Positions 9,339-19,875 of a DNA stretch of 64,000 bases are shown piece by piece. Made by a program: the position numbers and the translations under genes. The stretch is taken from positions 248,001-312,000 of the forward strand of contig NZ_AP022839.1 of assembly GCF_011764505.1 (NCBI RefSeq), given 5' to 3'. The number at the start of each line of letters is the position of its first letter. The first letter of the stretch is position 1. The notes beneath the pieces were generated by a model. The model had not been told where the DNA came from. It searched no databases and saw only the letters and a list, made by a program, of their open reading frames with translations. The stretch is from Legionella antarctica. Its GTDB lineage: Bacteria; Pseudomonadota; Gammaproteobacteria; Legionellales; Legionellaceae.

Positions 9339-10616
9339 TTACACGTCTTTCACGATGACTTGACCGTTCATTAGCATGGGGAGAAGCCAGTCACGCAACT
9401 CCGTTAGCTCCTTACTTTCCAACTCTAAAAGATCTTGGCGATCAAAAATACAATTAACTTTTGATACATAGCTCTCGACAATATCGCATTCGGGCAAGCA
9501 AATTTTTACGGTCTTTAAAACTGAGCCTGAAACCTCTTTAAACGTTGACCCTGAGGAGTATTGAACAATAGCTTTCATAGAGTTTTTAACTGCATAATAA
9601 ATGTAATGCATTGAGTACCCTTTATTCGGAATAAAAGATTTAAAACCTTGATTCGTCGTTAAAGGTTCGCGAGCTATTGCCATATAACCAATCGGTGCTC
9701 GCGAACTCATTAATATTGTGTTTTTTGGGTACAATTTCAATGACGCAGACTTAACTCCTTCAGCACTTACGTCTTGCCCACCACGAGCAATAAATTTGTT
9801 TCCGGTATTGTTAGACAAATCCTTTGGGGTAATCCAAGGAGTTCCTTTTTCTTTGAAGTTTTCAGCTTGCTTTGTCGATGGTGTACTACCACCTACAATT
9901 TCTCCCAGATCATGTAACGTACCGTCAGACCAGCTCTCAGGAATTTCACACTTTAATGCTTCGTTGTAGACCATTTTTCCACCCGAGGATTTGTAGGGCT
10001 TGCCGTTGGCATTGGGGAAGTCGAATTGTACAAACCAATAGTCGTAGATGAGCTTAGCCATGGCTTCTAGCTCGGTATTTATTTTGTTGTTTAAAGATAT
10101 TTTTTTGTCTAAATCTCGCAAAACTTTCGAAATTTTCTTCTGTTCAGTTAATGGAGGAATACTTATCTCGAACTCTGAGCAATCAGGCACTTTTATATGG
10201 CTAACAGTGGAGCCGGTATTATTATGACGCCTGAACTGATATTGTAAATCTGGAGAAAGAAAGGCATATAGCAGATAGTTTGAATCAAGCCTTTGAGGAT
10301 TAACTCTGTATTGCATGATTCTTTGGCCAAGAAATACAGTGTCTTGAAAATTTACTAGGCCAACTTCACCCATCGGAGCCTCGCGAGTTAAGAGTATGTC
10401 GCCTTTGTCAACTGTTGCGCGGCGTGTCCATTTTTCATACGTGTCTTTAGTAACATTACGGCAGCCACTCAGATTGACAACCCCATTTTTGATGTTAGGA
10501 GAACGAATCATCTTAAAAGGTGTTTCATATTCAACTGTTGGGGCTGTTTTGTTAACACAATCCACGATTATCTCGCATAGCTCAGAAACTTTAACTCTTG
10601 GCCAGTTAACAATCAT
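9339..10616 (-). CDS. hsdS: Type I restriction enzyme specificity subunit
   Basis: HsdS recognises the bipartite DNA target of the HsdR2M2S complex. Two target-recognition domains are visible. The first runs from the N-terminus to about 165 and ends in the ISIPPLTEQKKISKVLRDLDKKI helical spacer. The second runs from about 228 to 375 (starting ESWSDGTLHDLGEIVGG), with a second conserved helix after it. The 425 residues match the family length. The ATG lies inside the last codons of hsdM (11-base overlap), the classic hsdM-hsdS coupling. The gene itself looks intact. Confidence 0.92.
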   Translation of the reverse strand: MIVNWPRVKVSELCEIIVDCVNKTAPTVEYETPFKMIRSPNIKNGVVNLSGCRNVTKDTYEKWTRRATVDKGDILLTREAPMGEVGLVNFQDTVFLGQRIMQYRVNPQRLDSNYLLYAFLSPDLQYQFRRHNNTGSTVSHIKVPDCSEFEISIPPLTEQKKISKVLRDLDKKISLNNKINTELEAMAKLIYDYWFVQFDFPNANGKPYKSSGGKMVYNEALKCEIPESWSDGTLHDLGEIVGGSTPSTKQAENFKEKGTPWITPKDLSNNTGNKFIARGGQDVSAEGVKSASLKLYPKNTILMSSRAPIGYMAIAREPLTTNQGFKSFIPNKGYSMHYIYYAVKNSMKAIVQYSSGSTFKEVSGSVLKTVKICLPECDIVESYVSKVNCIFDRQDLLELESKELTELRDWLLPMLMNGQVIVKDV

Positions 10617-11898
10617 GCTTCAACCCCGCCAATTGTTTTTTAATATCCCTTTCAAGTTCGTGTGATTGATTGAACATCTGATCCAAACTCTCAGTGATAT
10701 TTTTTATCTTCTTATCAAACTGATCTGGAGTAATATCCACAAACTCAACCTTCATATCAAAATACTGCCCCGCACTTAAGGAGTAATTTTTCGCGGCAAT
10801 TTCGTTATAACTCACCACCATCGAAAAATCATCCACAGCGTCTTTGCTATTAAATGCGTTGATGATTTGCTCTTCTTCATCGTGACTAAGTACAGTCTTC
10901 TGATTTTTACCTTCTTTTACCGTAGTACCTAGGCTGGAGGCATCAATCAGTATCACATCTGCTTCATTGGTTTTATCGATAAAGAGTATCGAGACGTTGG
11001 TGCCGGTATTGGCAAAGATATTGGAGGGCATACTCACTACTCCTGCCAGCATTTTTTCGTCTACCAATTTTTGACGGATTCTTTTATCAATACCACCTTG
11101 GGCGGTAATAAAACCTGTAGGCACAACAACGGCAGCTTTGCCCTTATCTTTTAGCGAATAGATAATATGCTGTAAGAACATTAAATAAATCGCCATGGAC
11201 TCCTTTTTCTTAGGTGGCACTGGGGGAACACCGGCAAAAAAGCGATCGTGGTTTTCTTTGCTTTCTAAGTCTGCACTATAATCAGAAAAATCGAGTTTGA
11301 ATGGCGGGTTGGAGACGATGTAATCAAACTGCTCTAGGCTGCCATTGTCTTTTTTATGATAGGGCTCCAGTATAGTATTGCCCTTAATGATGTTGTGTAT
11401 GGAGTGCACTAAGTCATTAAGTATCAGGTTTAAGCGCAATAACCCTGATGATTTTTGCGAGATATCTTGCGAATAGATGGTGCATTTGTCTTCACCTATC
11501 TCATGGGCGAGGTTCATTAACAAGGTGCCCGAGCCTGCCGAAGGATCATAGCAGGTCACATTTTGGACTTTTAGGCCTTCCTTTTTTGGCACTAAACAAC
11601 GCGCCATAATTTTAGCCACCGCGTGCGGGGTGAAGTACTCGGCATATTTGCCGCCACTGTTGGTGTTGTAATCTTTAATCAGATATTCAAAGATGGCGGC
11701 ATAAAAATCAAATTTCTCGTTAAAGATATGTTCAAAGCTAAAGCCTGTGAGCTTATTGACAATGGCTTTACAAAAATCATCGCGTTTGTCAGTGACGTAT
11801 TTACTTAGGTTTGTCAATCAGCATCCAATTTTGACCCTCAAACCGCATCCAAAATTGACCCTCAAAAACATATCACATTGATTATTTACTTTACTGTT

Positions 11899-12627
11899 TT
11901 AGCTTCGATTTTTAAAGCGATAACTTTCATTTCCAGTCTCAACAATAGAGCAATGATGAGTCAATCTGTCCAGCATGGCTGCGGTCATTTTTGTATCACA
12001 AAACACCTTTGGCCATTCACCAAAATTTAAGTTTGTTGTAATGATTAATGATGTTTTTTCATATAATTTGCTAACTAAATGAAACAACAGAGCTCCGCCC
12101 GCTTCAGAAAATGGTAAATATCCAAGCTCATCCAGGACAATAGCATCAAAATTTTGCAGGCGATTAGCTAGCCGTCCTGTATTAACTTGTTTTTTTTCTT
12201 GTTCTAATTTGTTGACCAGATCAACAACATTATAAAAACAAGCCCGCTTTCCTTGCTTAATTAAATTAGTTGCTATAGCAATAGCTAAGTGCGTTTTACC
12301 AGAGCCCGTGCCACCCACAAAAATAATATTGCGCCCAGCATCAACAAAGCTCCCTGCGTGCAATAAACTTATTTCTTCTTCATTAACAGGATGTTGCGTA
12401 AAATCAAATTGGCTTAAATTACGATTGACCGGGAATTTTGCGACACTCAGTTGATAATTAATAGCACGCGTTTTGCGTGTTATTTGTTCTGCTTCTAATA
12501 GCATAGATAACCACTCATAATGAGTTAGTTTCACCAAAGGCTTCGACTCTTCATAGGCTAGCAACCTATCTAACATGCCTTGTAATTTTAATATCTTAAG
12601 CAACTCAGATAATTTAGTGAATGGCAT
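11899..12627 (-). CDS. istB: IstB-like AAA+ transposition helper ATPase
   Basis: IstB is the ATP-dependent helper that activates the IstA transposase. The Walker A motif is [11 protein letters not shown] (about residues 104-114) and the Walker B-like segment is [14 protein letters not shown]. The 242 residues match the family. Its start overlaps the end of istA by 14 bases, the usual coupling. Intact. Confidence 0.95.
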   Translation of the reverse strand: MPFTKLSELLKILKLQGMLDRLLAYEESKPLVKLTHYEWLSMLLEAEQITRKTRAINYQLSVAKFPVNRNLSQFDFTQHPVNEEEISLLHAGSFVDAGRNIIFVGGTGSGKTHLAIAIATNLIKQGKRACFYNVVDLVNKLEQEKKQVNTGRLANRLQNFDAIVLDELGYLPFSEAGGALLFHLVSKLYEKTSLIITTNLNFGEWPKVFCDTKMTAAMLDRLTHHCSIVETGNESYRFKNRS

Positions 12628-14116
12628 GATTTGCTCCCGTTAAGAGTAAATTATATTTATGACAATTACTTGTGGGTTCTTCCTTTAAGATTAATCCAGC
12701 GGGCATTGTCGTTGCTTGAGGAAGTGCTGTAGGCCGTAATCGATGCAACGCATTAAGAATATAATCACGGCTAACCACCTGCTCTGTTAGCGCTAATTCA
12801 CAGGCTACACTCACCGCCTCAATGCCATGCTCACTCATTGCCAACAGCACCTCAACGCATTCTCTGTCACCACCACGGCGCTTCATGAGAATGCTTTTGA
12901 TTTTTAAAATGGCTGGTGGTAATTGCCAGTCTTTGAATGGAGCACCATTGCGTAATGCCCCTGGCTTGCGCTCCAGTAAAGGTAAATAATGCCATGGATT
13001 AAACAGTGTTTTATTGCGGCCAAAGGTGCGTTGGTGGCAACCGATGGACTCATTACCTGAAAATACCTCTATAGTTAATGCGTATATCCTGAGCGTCACC
13101 ATCTGGTTGGCATAGGCACAATCAACGCTATAACGATTTCTATCGCAATGAATCAAGCAGGTTGAATGTACTAGAGTTGAAACTTCTTTATACCCATCAA
13201 ATGGATGATTTAACGCTCTAAAATGAGTTCTTTCTTCTTGAAATACAGCGTCAACAGTTAGTTCTTGTTGTTCTGGGTGATGCCTTTTCTCGGCCAATAA
13301 TTGGCATTGCTGCTGAAGATGTTCATTTAATAACGACAAGGTTTCATATTTAAGACGTGGTTTAAATACCCAGTCACGTACATTATCAACTTGATTTTCA
13401 ATCTGCCCCTTTTCCCATCCGGCTGCGGGATTGCAGGCTGTAGGTTCAATTAAGTAATGATCCATTAATGCCAAAAATCGCCGGTTAAAAGCACGCTCCT
13501 TACCCTTGAAAACACTATCTACCGCCGTTTTCATGTTGTCATAAATACCTCTTAGCGTTAAGCCACCAAAAAATTTGAAGGCTAAATTATGCGCATCAAA
13601 TAACATTTCTTGAGTTTCTCGAGGATATGCTACAAGAAAAAATTTACGGCTGTAGCTTAAACGAAATTGAGCTACTTTGATTTTTTGAACAACGCCTGCA
13701 AGCTCTACAGTTTCTTCACTCCAATCAAACTGATAGGCCTCTCCGGGATGATAGTATTGTGGAATATAGGCTTTTAATGACTCTCGACTCGTACAGCGCC
13801 ATACTTTAACAAAACGCTGGACACTATCATAAGAACCGCAATAGCCACTTTCTTTTAGTTGAGTGTAGTACTTCATTGCACTACGGCGTTCCTTTTTCGA
13901 TAACTTGTGGTCGTTGTTCAACCATGATACCAACGTCTCTTTGAAGATATTCAGTGCAGGTAGTGGTTGAATGGAGCGTTGATAATTTTTCCCAGACTTT
14001 TCTGCTCGGATTACCCGTCTAACTGTATTACGCGATAATCCTGTTGTGCGAACAATTTCCGCAATAGTTAATTTTTGCACATGAAACATGCGCCTAATTT
14101 TTGCTTCTGTTTCCAT
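12614..14116 (-). CDS. istA: IstA-like DDE transposase
   Basis: About 500 residues. An N-terminal HTH ([22 protein letters not shown]) precedes a DDE integrase core: the first Asp in [12 protein letters not shown], the second in [13 protein letters not shown], and the Glu in [22 protein letters not shown] prefer the ATG at 14116 over 14125 because GAGG lies about 10 bases before 14116 but directly abuts 14125. Intact, so the element may still be mobile. Confidence 0.93.
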   Translation of the reverse strand: METEAKIRRMFHVQKLTIAEIVRTTGLSRNTVRRVIRAEKSGKNYQRSIQPLPALNIFKETLVSWLNNDHKLSKKERRSAMKYYTQLKESGYCGSYDSVQRFVKVWRCTSRESLKAYIPQYYHPGEAYQFDWSEETVELAGVVQKIKVAQFRLSYSRKFFLVAYPRETQEMLFDAHNLAFKFFGGLTLRGIYDNMKTAVDSVFKGKERAFNRRFLALMDHYLIEPTACNPAAGWEKGQIENQVDNVRDWVFKPRLKYETLSLLNEHLQQQCQLLAEKRHHPEQQELTVDAVFQEERTHFRALNHPFDGYKEVSTLVHSTCLIHCDRNRYSVDCAYANQMVTLRIYALTIEVFSGNESIGCHQRTFGRNKTLFNPWHYLPLLERKPGALRNGAPFKDWQLPPAILKIKSILMKRRGGDRECVEVLLAMSEHGIEAVSVACELALTEQVVSRDYILNALHRLRPTALPQATTMPAGLILKEEPTSNCHKYNLLLTGANHAIH

Positions 14117-14752
14117 GATCAACATCCTCTAATTCCCTCTAGATTATTAAAATCTAGAGTACACGTTTTACTCGATTTTAGAGGGTCAAAATTGGATGCT
14201 GATTTACCCTAAAAGGGGGTCATTTTTGCATGCTGATTTACAACTTAGGTTTTCAAATAGAATGATTTTTTCACCGCCATTAGTCAGCACTGAGAAGATA
14301 TCGCTGTTATCACGGGCAATATCAACTAAGGTGGTATCGAAAATATCGGCAAAGTTTGGTTCGTTTTGCCTGGCAAATAGCGTCGAAATAAAATGGTCAG
14401 AACTGATACGAGCAGTGCTTTCGCTTAGCTGCATCATTAGCATTTCGTATTCATCGTCGTTTAGGGCTTTAAGCGCGTCTTCCCAATTTTCTGCATTACC
14501 GATGGTGTCATCCAGTTGTTTAATTTCATAGACAAATTTATCGTTCAGGAATTTATACAAAAATACCTGCGTGATGATTTTAAATTCGTTGCCGTCGTTA
14601 CCTAAGCCGTAGTTAGCGCAGACGCTTTTTAGATCGTCGATAAGCTTTTTGGTTTGCTGTGCAAATTGCTGCGTTGTAGACATTATTTTCTCTAAATACG
14701 TGGGCTAAAATCAGATGTTATATGGTTGTTGTGTATTATAGTCAAGCCGTTT

Positions 14753-17700
14753 TCATGCCACCCTACCATAGTATTCATTCATGTACTCTTTCACTATTAA
14801 GCGGTTGATTCGTTTGGTTGCAGTAGCCGTTAAGGGTATGTGCTGTTTGTTTTTAAATTGATCGATAACAACGCGCATAACCATTTTTTCAACAAAGCTT
14901 TCATTGTCTAGCATTTTGGCATTTCGCTGTATTTGATGGTCTACTTCGGTTTTTAAGCCTTTAAGGGCGTCAAAGAGTTTACTTTCGCTATTGGTTAATG
15001 GGTCTTTTTCCATCAGGCGCTTGTGCAATCGGGCATATTTTTCGTCGTTGTCATATTTAGCTCTTAATAACTGGTTTTTACGTTCTAACTCTTTGGCTTG
15101 ATTATATATCTCGTTTAACGCTTTAATATTGCTTTCCATTTGCTCTTTAGTGACCTCGCTTAGGTTCTTCTTTTTAAATAAGCGTTCAAGCTCTTCTTTT
15201 AGGGTAATAAATTCGGGATCTCGCGGGTCAAAATTATCACCTAGGCCTTCGCGTGTTCTTTGAAGGGTGTCTTTTAGCTCATCAGCTAGAACCATCTCTT
15301 CTTCACTGATTTTAGTAAACGCGAAGATAACGTCTTCTAGGGCGACATTAAGTAGGTTTGAGGTATCAATATTGTTTTCTAGCGCTTCTTTGGTATTGAT
15401 AAGAGCTAGGCGCCTATCGGCCTCTCCTGATAATACATTGAGTGTTTTAAAATCTAGCCTTTCCAGCATCTCAAAATCGCCGGACAAGCGGATAAGATTA
15501 TATAGGCTCTTGGCGTTGTTTAAGGCGTGGGTGATTTTTAACATTTCATTACGCGAATTGATTTGTGTAATTTGATCCGAGAACACCTCGGCATTAATCG
15601 TGTCAAAATGGAACAAGACCTCTTTGATCTCTTGTATTTCTTCCAGAATTTCTTCTTGTGACTTAAACAGGTTGCTATAGTGCTCTATTTCATCGCCGAG
15701 TTCAGATTGTAATTCTTTAAAATAATCTTTGTTCGTTTTTTCAAACTCACTTTCTATGTCGGCAAAGTCCACTACATAGCCGTAGTTAAAATCTTGGTAG
15801 GGGCGGTTTACACGGGTGAGGGCTTGCAATAGGTTGTGGGCTTTAATTACGCGCCCCATGTAAAGCTTTTTCAGGCGTGGTGCGTCGAAGCCAGTGAGTA
15901 GCATGTTAAATACAAACAGAAAGTCGATTTTTCCTTCCTTGAAGTCTTCGACCAACTGTTCGCGCTCTTTTTTGGTGCCAATATCATGCAGGATAATGGC
16001 GGAGGTAGTCACTTGGCTGTCTTGTTTTTTCTTGGCGTTATATGTGGGTTGTGGTTCGGCGACCATAAGGTAAGGTGTTGGCTGCTCTTCTACTAATCCT
16101 GATTTGACGTATTGCGCTTGAAAAATGTCATACATCATTTTAGCTTGCTCAGAAGAATCACAGACTACCATGCCGCCGATGGTGTTGTCGTTCATGGATA
16201 TACGGGCTTGTTCAAAGTCTTTGACGATGTAATCTAGCATAGGCTCAACAAACTTTTCGTGAGCGTAAACTAGCTTTTTATCTGCATTACCTTTTAGAAT
16301 TACGATTTCTTCAAGGGTTTTTTGTAAGTTGAGTTTATAACTTGTTTCAATATCTTCACGAATTAAACGCAGGGTATAGCCATCTTTAATGGATGCGTTG
16401 TAGTAGTACTTGTGTATATAACCGCCAAACAGCAATTTAGAATTATATTCCTCACCCAATAATGGCGTACCCGTTAAACCGATTTTGATTGAATTACGGT
16501 CGGCTTGCTCCAAATTAGCTAAAAAGCTGCCTTTAGGATTATAGCTACGGTGCACTTCATCTAAAAAGAATACCCGCTGAATATTGAGGTTATAGTCGCC
16601 GTTGTTAATGACGCTGGGGTCATCTTTAAACTTTTGAATATTGACGACAGTGATTTCGGCTTTGCCGCTGTTATTGTGTATGGCGGCTGGTTTTTTGATA
16701 TCTCTGGCAAAGGCTTCTCGCGAATCGATATTGTGTACGACTAATCCACGCGCCTTAAACTCTCGCCCTGCTTGGATAAGCAAATCAAGCCTATCCACAA
16801 TAAAGTAAAACTTGGCGATGACGTTTTTATTTTGAAAGTAGTGTGAGAGATATTTAACGTTGTAGTAAGCTAGTGCCGTTTTACCGCTGCCTTGGGTGTG
16901 CCAGATAATGCCTTTTTTAATACCTTCGTCGAGCTTTTGTTCTATGGCTTTAGTGGCGAACATTTGGGGGTAGCGCATGATGTGTTTTTGTAGACCAGTG
17001 CGTTCTTTAACATAGGCCAAACCAAACTCAAGTAAAAAGGCTAGGCGATCACGTTGAAATAGCGAGGTACAAATACGGTTTGTGGGGGTGTCTGGGCGTT
17101 TGTTTTTAGCAAACTCTGGCGATTGTTTTATACTCAATAGGTTATTGTCTTTGAGTATAGCGGTTTCCTCGTCATCATCGACCGTAGCAAGTAAGGTATC
17201 TAAGTCAAATTTTTGCTCTTCTCGGAAATAATTAAATGTGGGCTTTTGATAGGACGCACTAGCATAAAACGCACCCTCAATAGGCATGGGCGAGCTATCG
17301 TCATACTCCATGTTGTTGGAGAACACCATTAATTGGGTAAGATTAACGAATTTTCTAAACTTCTTGTTTTGAAAACGAGTTTGCATACGCTTGTGCTCGG
17401 CTAAGATACCGTCGCGGTTGTTTGGCCGCTTCACCTCTATAAACGCCAGTGGCAACCCATTAATCAATAAAATAATATCTGGTCGAAATTCATCATCGTC
17501 TTTTTTATAAGGTAACTCGGTGACAATATTGAAGGTGTTGTTATTAAGGTCTTCCAAATCAATGAGACGTATGCCGGATTTATCTATGAGCTTTTCATAG
17601 AAGGCTTTGCCTAGGTCTTCATTTTCAAGGGTAAGTGACACATCAGTAAGATATTGCTTGGCTTCTAGGTCGTTTAGCGTGGGATTGATACGTTTGATGC

Positions 17701-17842
17701 TTTGTAAAAAGATGCCTGTAAAGATGTTGGTTGATTCGTCCCACGTGACCTTTGGATCTTTTAGCGACAGATAGCCATAGCCCAAACGCATCAAATGCAG
17801 GATTGTAGGTATTTTTACGCGTGAATCTTCGTTGAACTTCAT
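14753..17842 (-). CDS. hsdR: Type I restriction endonuclease/translocase subunit
   Basis: HsdR is the motor and nuclease subunit. The N-terminal nuclease domain has the PD-(D/E)XK pattern (FRPDIILLINGLPLAFIEVK, about residues 126-145). Walker A is HTQGSGKTALAYY (about 316-328) and the DExx box is FLDEVHRSYN. The helicase motif SAT-like LTGTPLLG and motif VI-like QALTRVNRPY follow. The C-terminal part is a long charged coiled coil that would contact HsdM. The 1029 residues are normal. It is upstream of hsdM in the same leftward operon, 69 bases apart. HsdR looks intact but is useless without HsdM. Confidence 0.95.
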   Translation of the reverse strand: MKFNEDSRVKIPTILHLMRLGYGYLSLKDPKVTWDESTNIFTGIFLQSIKRINPTLNDLEAKQYLTDVSLTLENEDLGKAFYEKLIDKSGIRLIDLEDLNNNTFNIVTELPYKKDDDEFRPDIILLINGLPLAFIEVKRPNNRDGILAEHKRMQTRFQNKKFRKFVNLTQLMVFSNNMEYDDSSPMPIEGAFYASASYQKPTFNYFREEQKFDLDTLLATVDDDEETAILKDNNLLSIKQSPEFAKNKRPDTPTNRICTSLFQRDRLAFLLEFGLAYVKERTGLQKHIMRYPQMFATKAIEQKLDEGIKKGIIWHTQGSGKTALAYYNVKYLSHYFQNKNVIAKFYFIVDRLDLLIQAGREFKARGLVVHNIDSREAFARDIKKPAAIHNNSGKAEITVVNIQKFKDDPSVINNGDYNLNIQRVFFLDEVHRSYNPKGSFLANLEQADRNSIKIGLTGTPLLGEEYNSKLLFGGYIHKYYYNASIKDGYTLRLIREDIETSYKLNLQKTLEEIVILKGNADKKLVYAHEKFVEPMLDYIVKDFEQARISMNDNTIGGMVVCDSSEQAKMMYDIFQAQYVKSGLVEEQPTPYLMVAEPQPTYNAKKKQDSQVTTSAIILHDIGTKKEREQLVEDFKEGKIDFLFVFNMLLTGFDAPRLKKLYMGRVIKAHNLLQALTRVNRPYQDFNYGYVVDFADIESEFEKTNKDYFKELQSELGDEIEHYSNLFKSQEEILEEIQEIKEVLFHFDTINAEVFSDQITQINSRNEMLKITHALNNAKSLYNLIRLSGDFEMLERLDFKTLNVLSGEADRRLALINTKEALENNIDTSNLLNVALEDVIFAFTKISEEEMVLADELKDTLQRTREGLGDNFDPRDPEFITLKEELERLFKKKNLSEVTKEQMESNIKALNEIYNQAKELERKNQLLRAKYDNDEKYARLHKRLMEKDPLTNSESKLFDALKGLKTEVDHQIQRNAKMLDNESFVEKMVMRVVIDQFKNKQHIPLTATATKRINRLIVKEYMNEYYGRVA

Positions 17843-17895
17843 CTTTTAAAGCACCCTTACTATTTCTATTCCGCTAATAAAATTCATAAAACTCA

Positions 17896-18144
17896 TCATT
17901 CACTTATTCGTTTATCGGCAACCGTAACGGCACTCTCTAGTACTGCATTGTTTTGATTTGATGTAAAATCAGAATCAGTGGCACTTGGCACGGTCACCAA
18001 TTTATGCTGCCTTGCATAATTAACCACTAAAGCCTCTATCATCGAGGCAATTGAGCGACATTCACGCTCAGCACCTAAGCGCATTAATTCCTTAATTTCA
18101 GGAGTAGTACGAATCGAAATACTCATTTTCTTGTTTCGAGCCAT
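17896..18144 (-). CDS. Ribbon-helix-helix DNA-binding protein
   Basis: 82 residues. The N-terminal part fits a ribbon-helix-helix fold: basic strand MSISIRTTPEIKELMRL, then AERECRSIASMIEALVVNYARQH. The C-terminal third is low complexity. It is the promoter-proximal gene before hsdR (53 bases) and probably represses the restriction operon or itself. It resembles antitoxin or MobC-like RHH proteins, but no toxin is adjacent. Confidence 0.65.
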   Translation of the reverse strand: MARNKKMSISIRTTPEIKELMRLGAERECRSIASMIEALVVNYARQHKLVTVPSATDSDFTSNQNNAVLESAVTVADKRISE

Positions 18145-18639
18145 GCGCAGTCCTATAGGGTAAAGTATGCATATAATGTACTGCCTTTTGCATTACCAAG
18201 CAATAACCGGCTCTTGATTATGACTAAATTAAATAACGGTGATTATGTATTGTTTTTTTGCTCATTGAAAAAGTCATACTTTGCCACCATTTAGACCAGA
18301 TAACATAACAAAATAGGGGAATACTTAGAGCGATGGGTAACTGGTTTTTGACTGGCCTTGGTTGGTTTGCATCTTCAGCAGGATCACCCCGTATTCTAAA
18401 TTCTAGAATATGGAATGAACGTGTGAGGTTTTTTTAGGAACTCGAATTATATGCCCCAAATTGGCGATAACACCCTGAAGTTTAAAAGCTGATAGCGTCG
18501 ACGTATTGGTTGTGGAAATACTGAGTTGATATTTGAGGAGGTCAATGCCAAATAGTTCTAAGCAATAATCAAATACCCATTGATTCAATTAAGGTTATCG
18601 TTGAAAATCATAACCATTCTTAATTCCAATAAAAATCTT
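18145..18639. other. Gene-poor stretch with remnant regulatory sequence
   Basis: No convincing gene. It contains an inverted repeat at 18392-18410 identical in core to the operator-like palindrome at 27393-27411. It also contains a 21-base stretch (18446-18466) matching 26861-26881 at 18 positions; all three differences are transitions. Read on the minus strand both stretches encode (A/V)NLGHII, so they are probably debris of the same gene family. Confidence 0.5.
18392..18410. repeat. Operator-like inverted repeat, copy 1
   Basis: TATTCTA, five-base spacer AATTC, TAGAATA. The same 19 bases occur at 27393-27411, upstream of the wHTH/nucleotidyltransferase unit, and at 37464-37482. No regulated gene follows here. 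Confidence 0.6.
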
Positions 18640-19473
18640 ATGAAAATAGAAGTCATTAATACCTTAACCAATAATTTTGAGATGCATGCCCAACAAACTG
18701 AGGAAGGCGTAGAGTTTTGGCTAGCTCGAGATCTGCAACAATTATTAGGTTATGACAAATGGGTTAATTTTTTAAATGTTATTTCTAAGGCGAAAATAGC
18801 TTGCGAAGCATCTGGCCATACGGTATCTGATCATTTTGCCGACGTCGGTAAAACGATCCAAATGCCCAAAGGTGCTCAAAAAACAATTGAGGATATTATG
18901 CTTACGCGCTATGCATGTTATCTCATTGCTCAAAATGGTGATCCTAAAAAACAAGAAATAGCCTTTGCTCAAACCTACTTCGCAATACAAACAAGGCGAG
19001 CAGAATTAATTGAGCAACGACTTCTAGATGCAGAGCGCGTGTCTGCACGCAAGAAATTATCAGATACTGAAAAAGAGTTGTCCCAAGTAATTTATGAGCA
19101 CATAGGGGGAAATCAGGATTTTGCTATTATTCGTAGCAAGGGAGATCAAGCTCTATTTGATAAATCAACCCAAGCTATGAAAGCGCAATGGAAAGTACCA
19201 GCAAGTCGTTCCTTAGCTGACTTTGCTCCCACCATCATTTTAAAAGCTAAGGATTTTGCTGCGGAAATTACCATTTTTAATGCAAGAGAACATGGTATGA
19301 AGACTGATGATATTTCACGCGAGCATATCACCAATAACAAAGCAGTACGTAAAACGCTTTTAGAACGCGGTATTCGTCCAGAAACCCTTGCTCCTGCAGA
19401 GGATGTTAAAAAAGTTGAACGACGTTTGGTCTCTGAGGATAAAAAATCTTTAAAAAAACCAGACGGACTCTAA
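18640..19473 (+). CDS. dinD: DNA-damage-inducible protein D family
   Basis: A 277-residue DinD-like protein. E. coli DinD is an SOS-regulated inhibitor of RecA filaments. The N-terminal Bro-N/phage-antirepressor-like part (WLARDLQQLLGYDKWVNFLNVISKA) is followed by the conserved DIMLTRYACYLIAQNGDPKKQEIAFAQTYFA block and a helical C-terminal half. I chose the ATG at 18640 rather than an upstream in-frame start because the conserved region begins there. I see no clear LexA box upstream. It is the last gene of island 1. Confidence 0.85.
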   Translation: MKIEVINTLTNNFEMHAQQTEEGVEFWLARDLQQLLGYDKWVNFLNVISKAKIACEASGHTVSDHFADVGKTIQMPKGAQKTIEDIMLTRYACYLIAQNGDPKKQEIAFAQTYFAIQTRRAELIEQRLLDAERVSARKKLSDTEKELSQVIYEHIGGNQDFAIIRSKGDQALFDKSTQAMKAQWKVPASRSLADFAPTIILKAKDFAAEITIFNAREHGMKTDDISREHITNNKAVRKTLLERGIRPETLAPAEDVKKVERRLVSEDKKSLKKPDGL

Positions 19474-19615
19474 GCATGCGGATATATTTTTATCGAGTAA
19501 AAAAATATCCCCAGATCATGCATTTAATAATGCAAATTAATGCGCCAGTCTTTTAGAATCAGGGTGATTTTCAACCAAACGTGAAGAGTACCAAAAAACC
19601 GTGACTTTTCCTTTT

Positions 19616-19636
19616 AGTAGTACCGATAGCAGTACC
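19616..19636. other. Island 1 right-end arm repeats
   Basis: AGTAGTACC (19616-19624) and AGCAGTACC (19628-19636) match the arm sequence before the island 1 integrase (4051-4059 and its complement at 4080-4088). Matching sequences at both ends of the 15.8 kb segment support its identity as one element. Confidence 0.5.
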
Positions 19637-19694
19637 GACACAATATAAAATATTTTTATGTGTTAAATATCAGAAAGATAGGCCGCAAAAACAG

Positions 19695-19716
19695 TTCCCG
19701 CCGCCCCACCAATTTA
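19695..19716 (+). other. Attachment site 2, junction of islands 1 and 2
   Basis: This repeats the 3' end of ssrA and its flank (3908-3930) except that CGCCTCCACC reads CGCCCCACC, one T fewer. It is the right end of island 1 and the left end of island 2; the island 2 integrase starts 160 bases later. Upstream sequence is not tRNA- or tmRNA-like, so it is not a gene. Confidence 0.82.
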
Positions 19717-19745
19717 TCATTCAAGAACATCCAATACCATCTTAT

Positions 19746-19766
19746 AACCCTTGATATAAAAGGGTT
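19746..19766 (+). terminator. Hairpin after attachment site 2
   Basis: AACCCTT and AAGGGTT form a 7-bp stem around a short loop, 30 bases after the site. The following sequence is T-rich but lacks a clean T run. It is in the same relative position as the ssrA terminator, so it is probably the terminator island 2 would supply to ssrA when inserted alone. Confidence 0.45.
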
Positions 19767-19800
19767 TATGCCTTAATCTCCATCCCATAATGTTTAATAA

Positions 19801-19875
19801 GTACCCCCAACAGCCAATACTTTATTGGGGTATATCTGGGGGTACTTCGACAAGTTGTGATGGAGATACCCCCAA
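19801..19875. promoter_or_regulatory. Island 2 integrase control region with CCCCCA repeats
   Basis: GTACCCCCA (19801-19809) and its complement TGGGGGTAC (19837-19845) form an inverted repeat. ATACCCCCAAA (19866-19876) runs into the int start codon. The complement of the last, TTTGGGGGTAT, is at the far end of island 2 (30378-30388). Probable integrase arm sites and autoregulatory operator. Confidence 0.5.

Larger units (their letters stand above)
11812..14242 (-). mobile_element. IS21-family insertion sequence within hsdM
   Basis: About 2.43 kb. The ends start TGTCAATCAGCATCC on the left and, read inward from the right, TGTAAATCAGCATGC. The block ATCAGCATCCAATTTTGACC is repeated inside both ends, as expected for the multiple terminal repeats of IS21-type elements. 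ACTTAGGTT lies immediately outside both ends (11803-11811 and 14243-14251); the exact boundary is uncertain by one or two bases, giving a 7-9 bp target duplication. Confidence 0.9.
10606..14683 (-). pseudogene. hsdM: Type I restriction methyltransferase, split by IS21-family element
   Basis: HsdM is the N6-adenine methyltransferase subunit. The N-terminal part (14683 down to 14243) ends in ENLS. The C-terminal part (11811 down to 10606) resumes in the same frame with NLSKYVTDKRDD because of the insertion's target duplication. The SAM-binding YDPSAGSGTLL and the catalytic SNPPF are both in the C-terminal piece. Joined, the protein would be about 545 residues, normal for HsdM. A shortened product from an internal start could be made but would lack the N-terminal helical domain, so the restriction system is probably inactive. 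Confidence 0.9.

Noticed and set aside
18403-18588. Minus-strand 61-codon frame
   Set aside because: It overlaps the palindrome and has no ribosome site; at best a fragment, since part of it (ANLGHII) recurs as debris at 26.87 kb.
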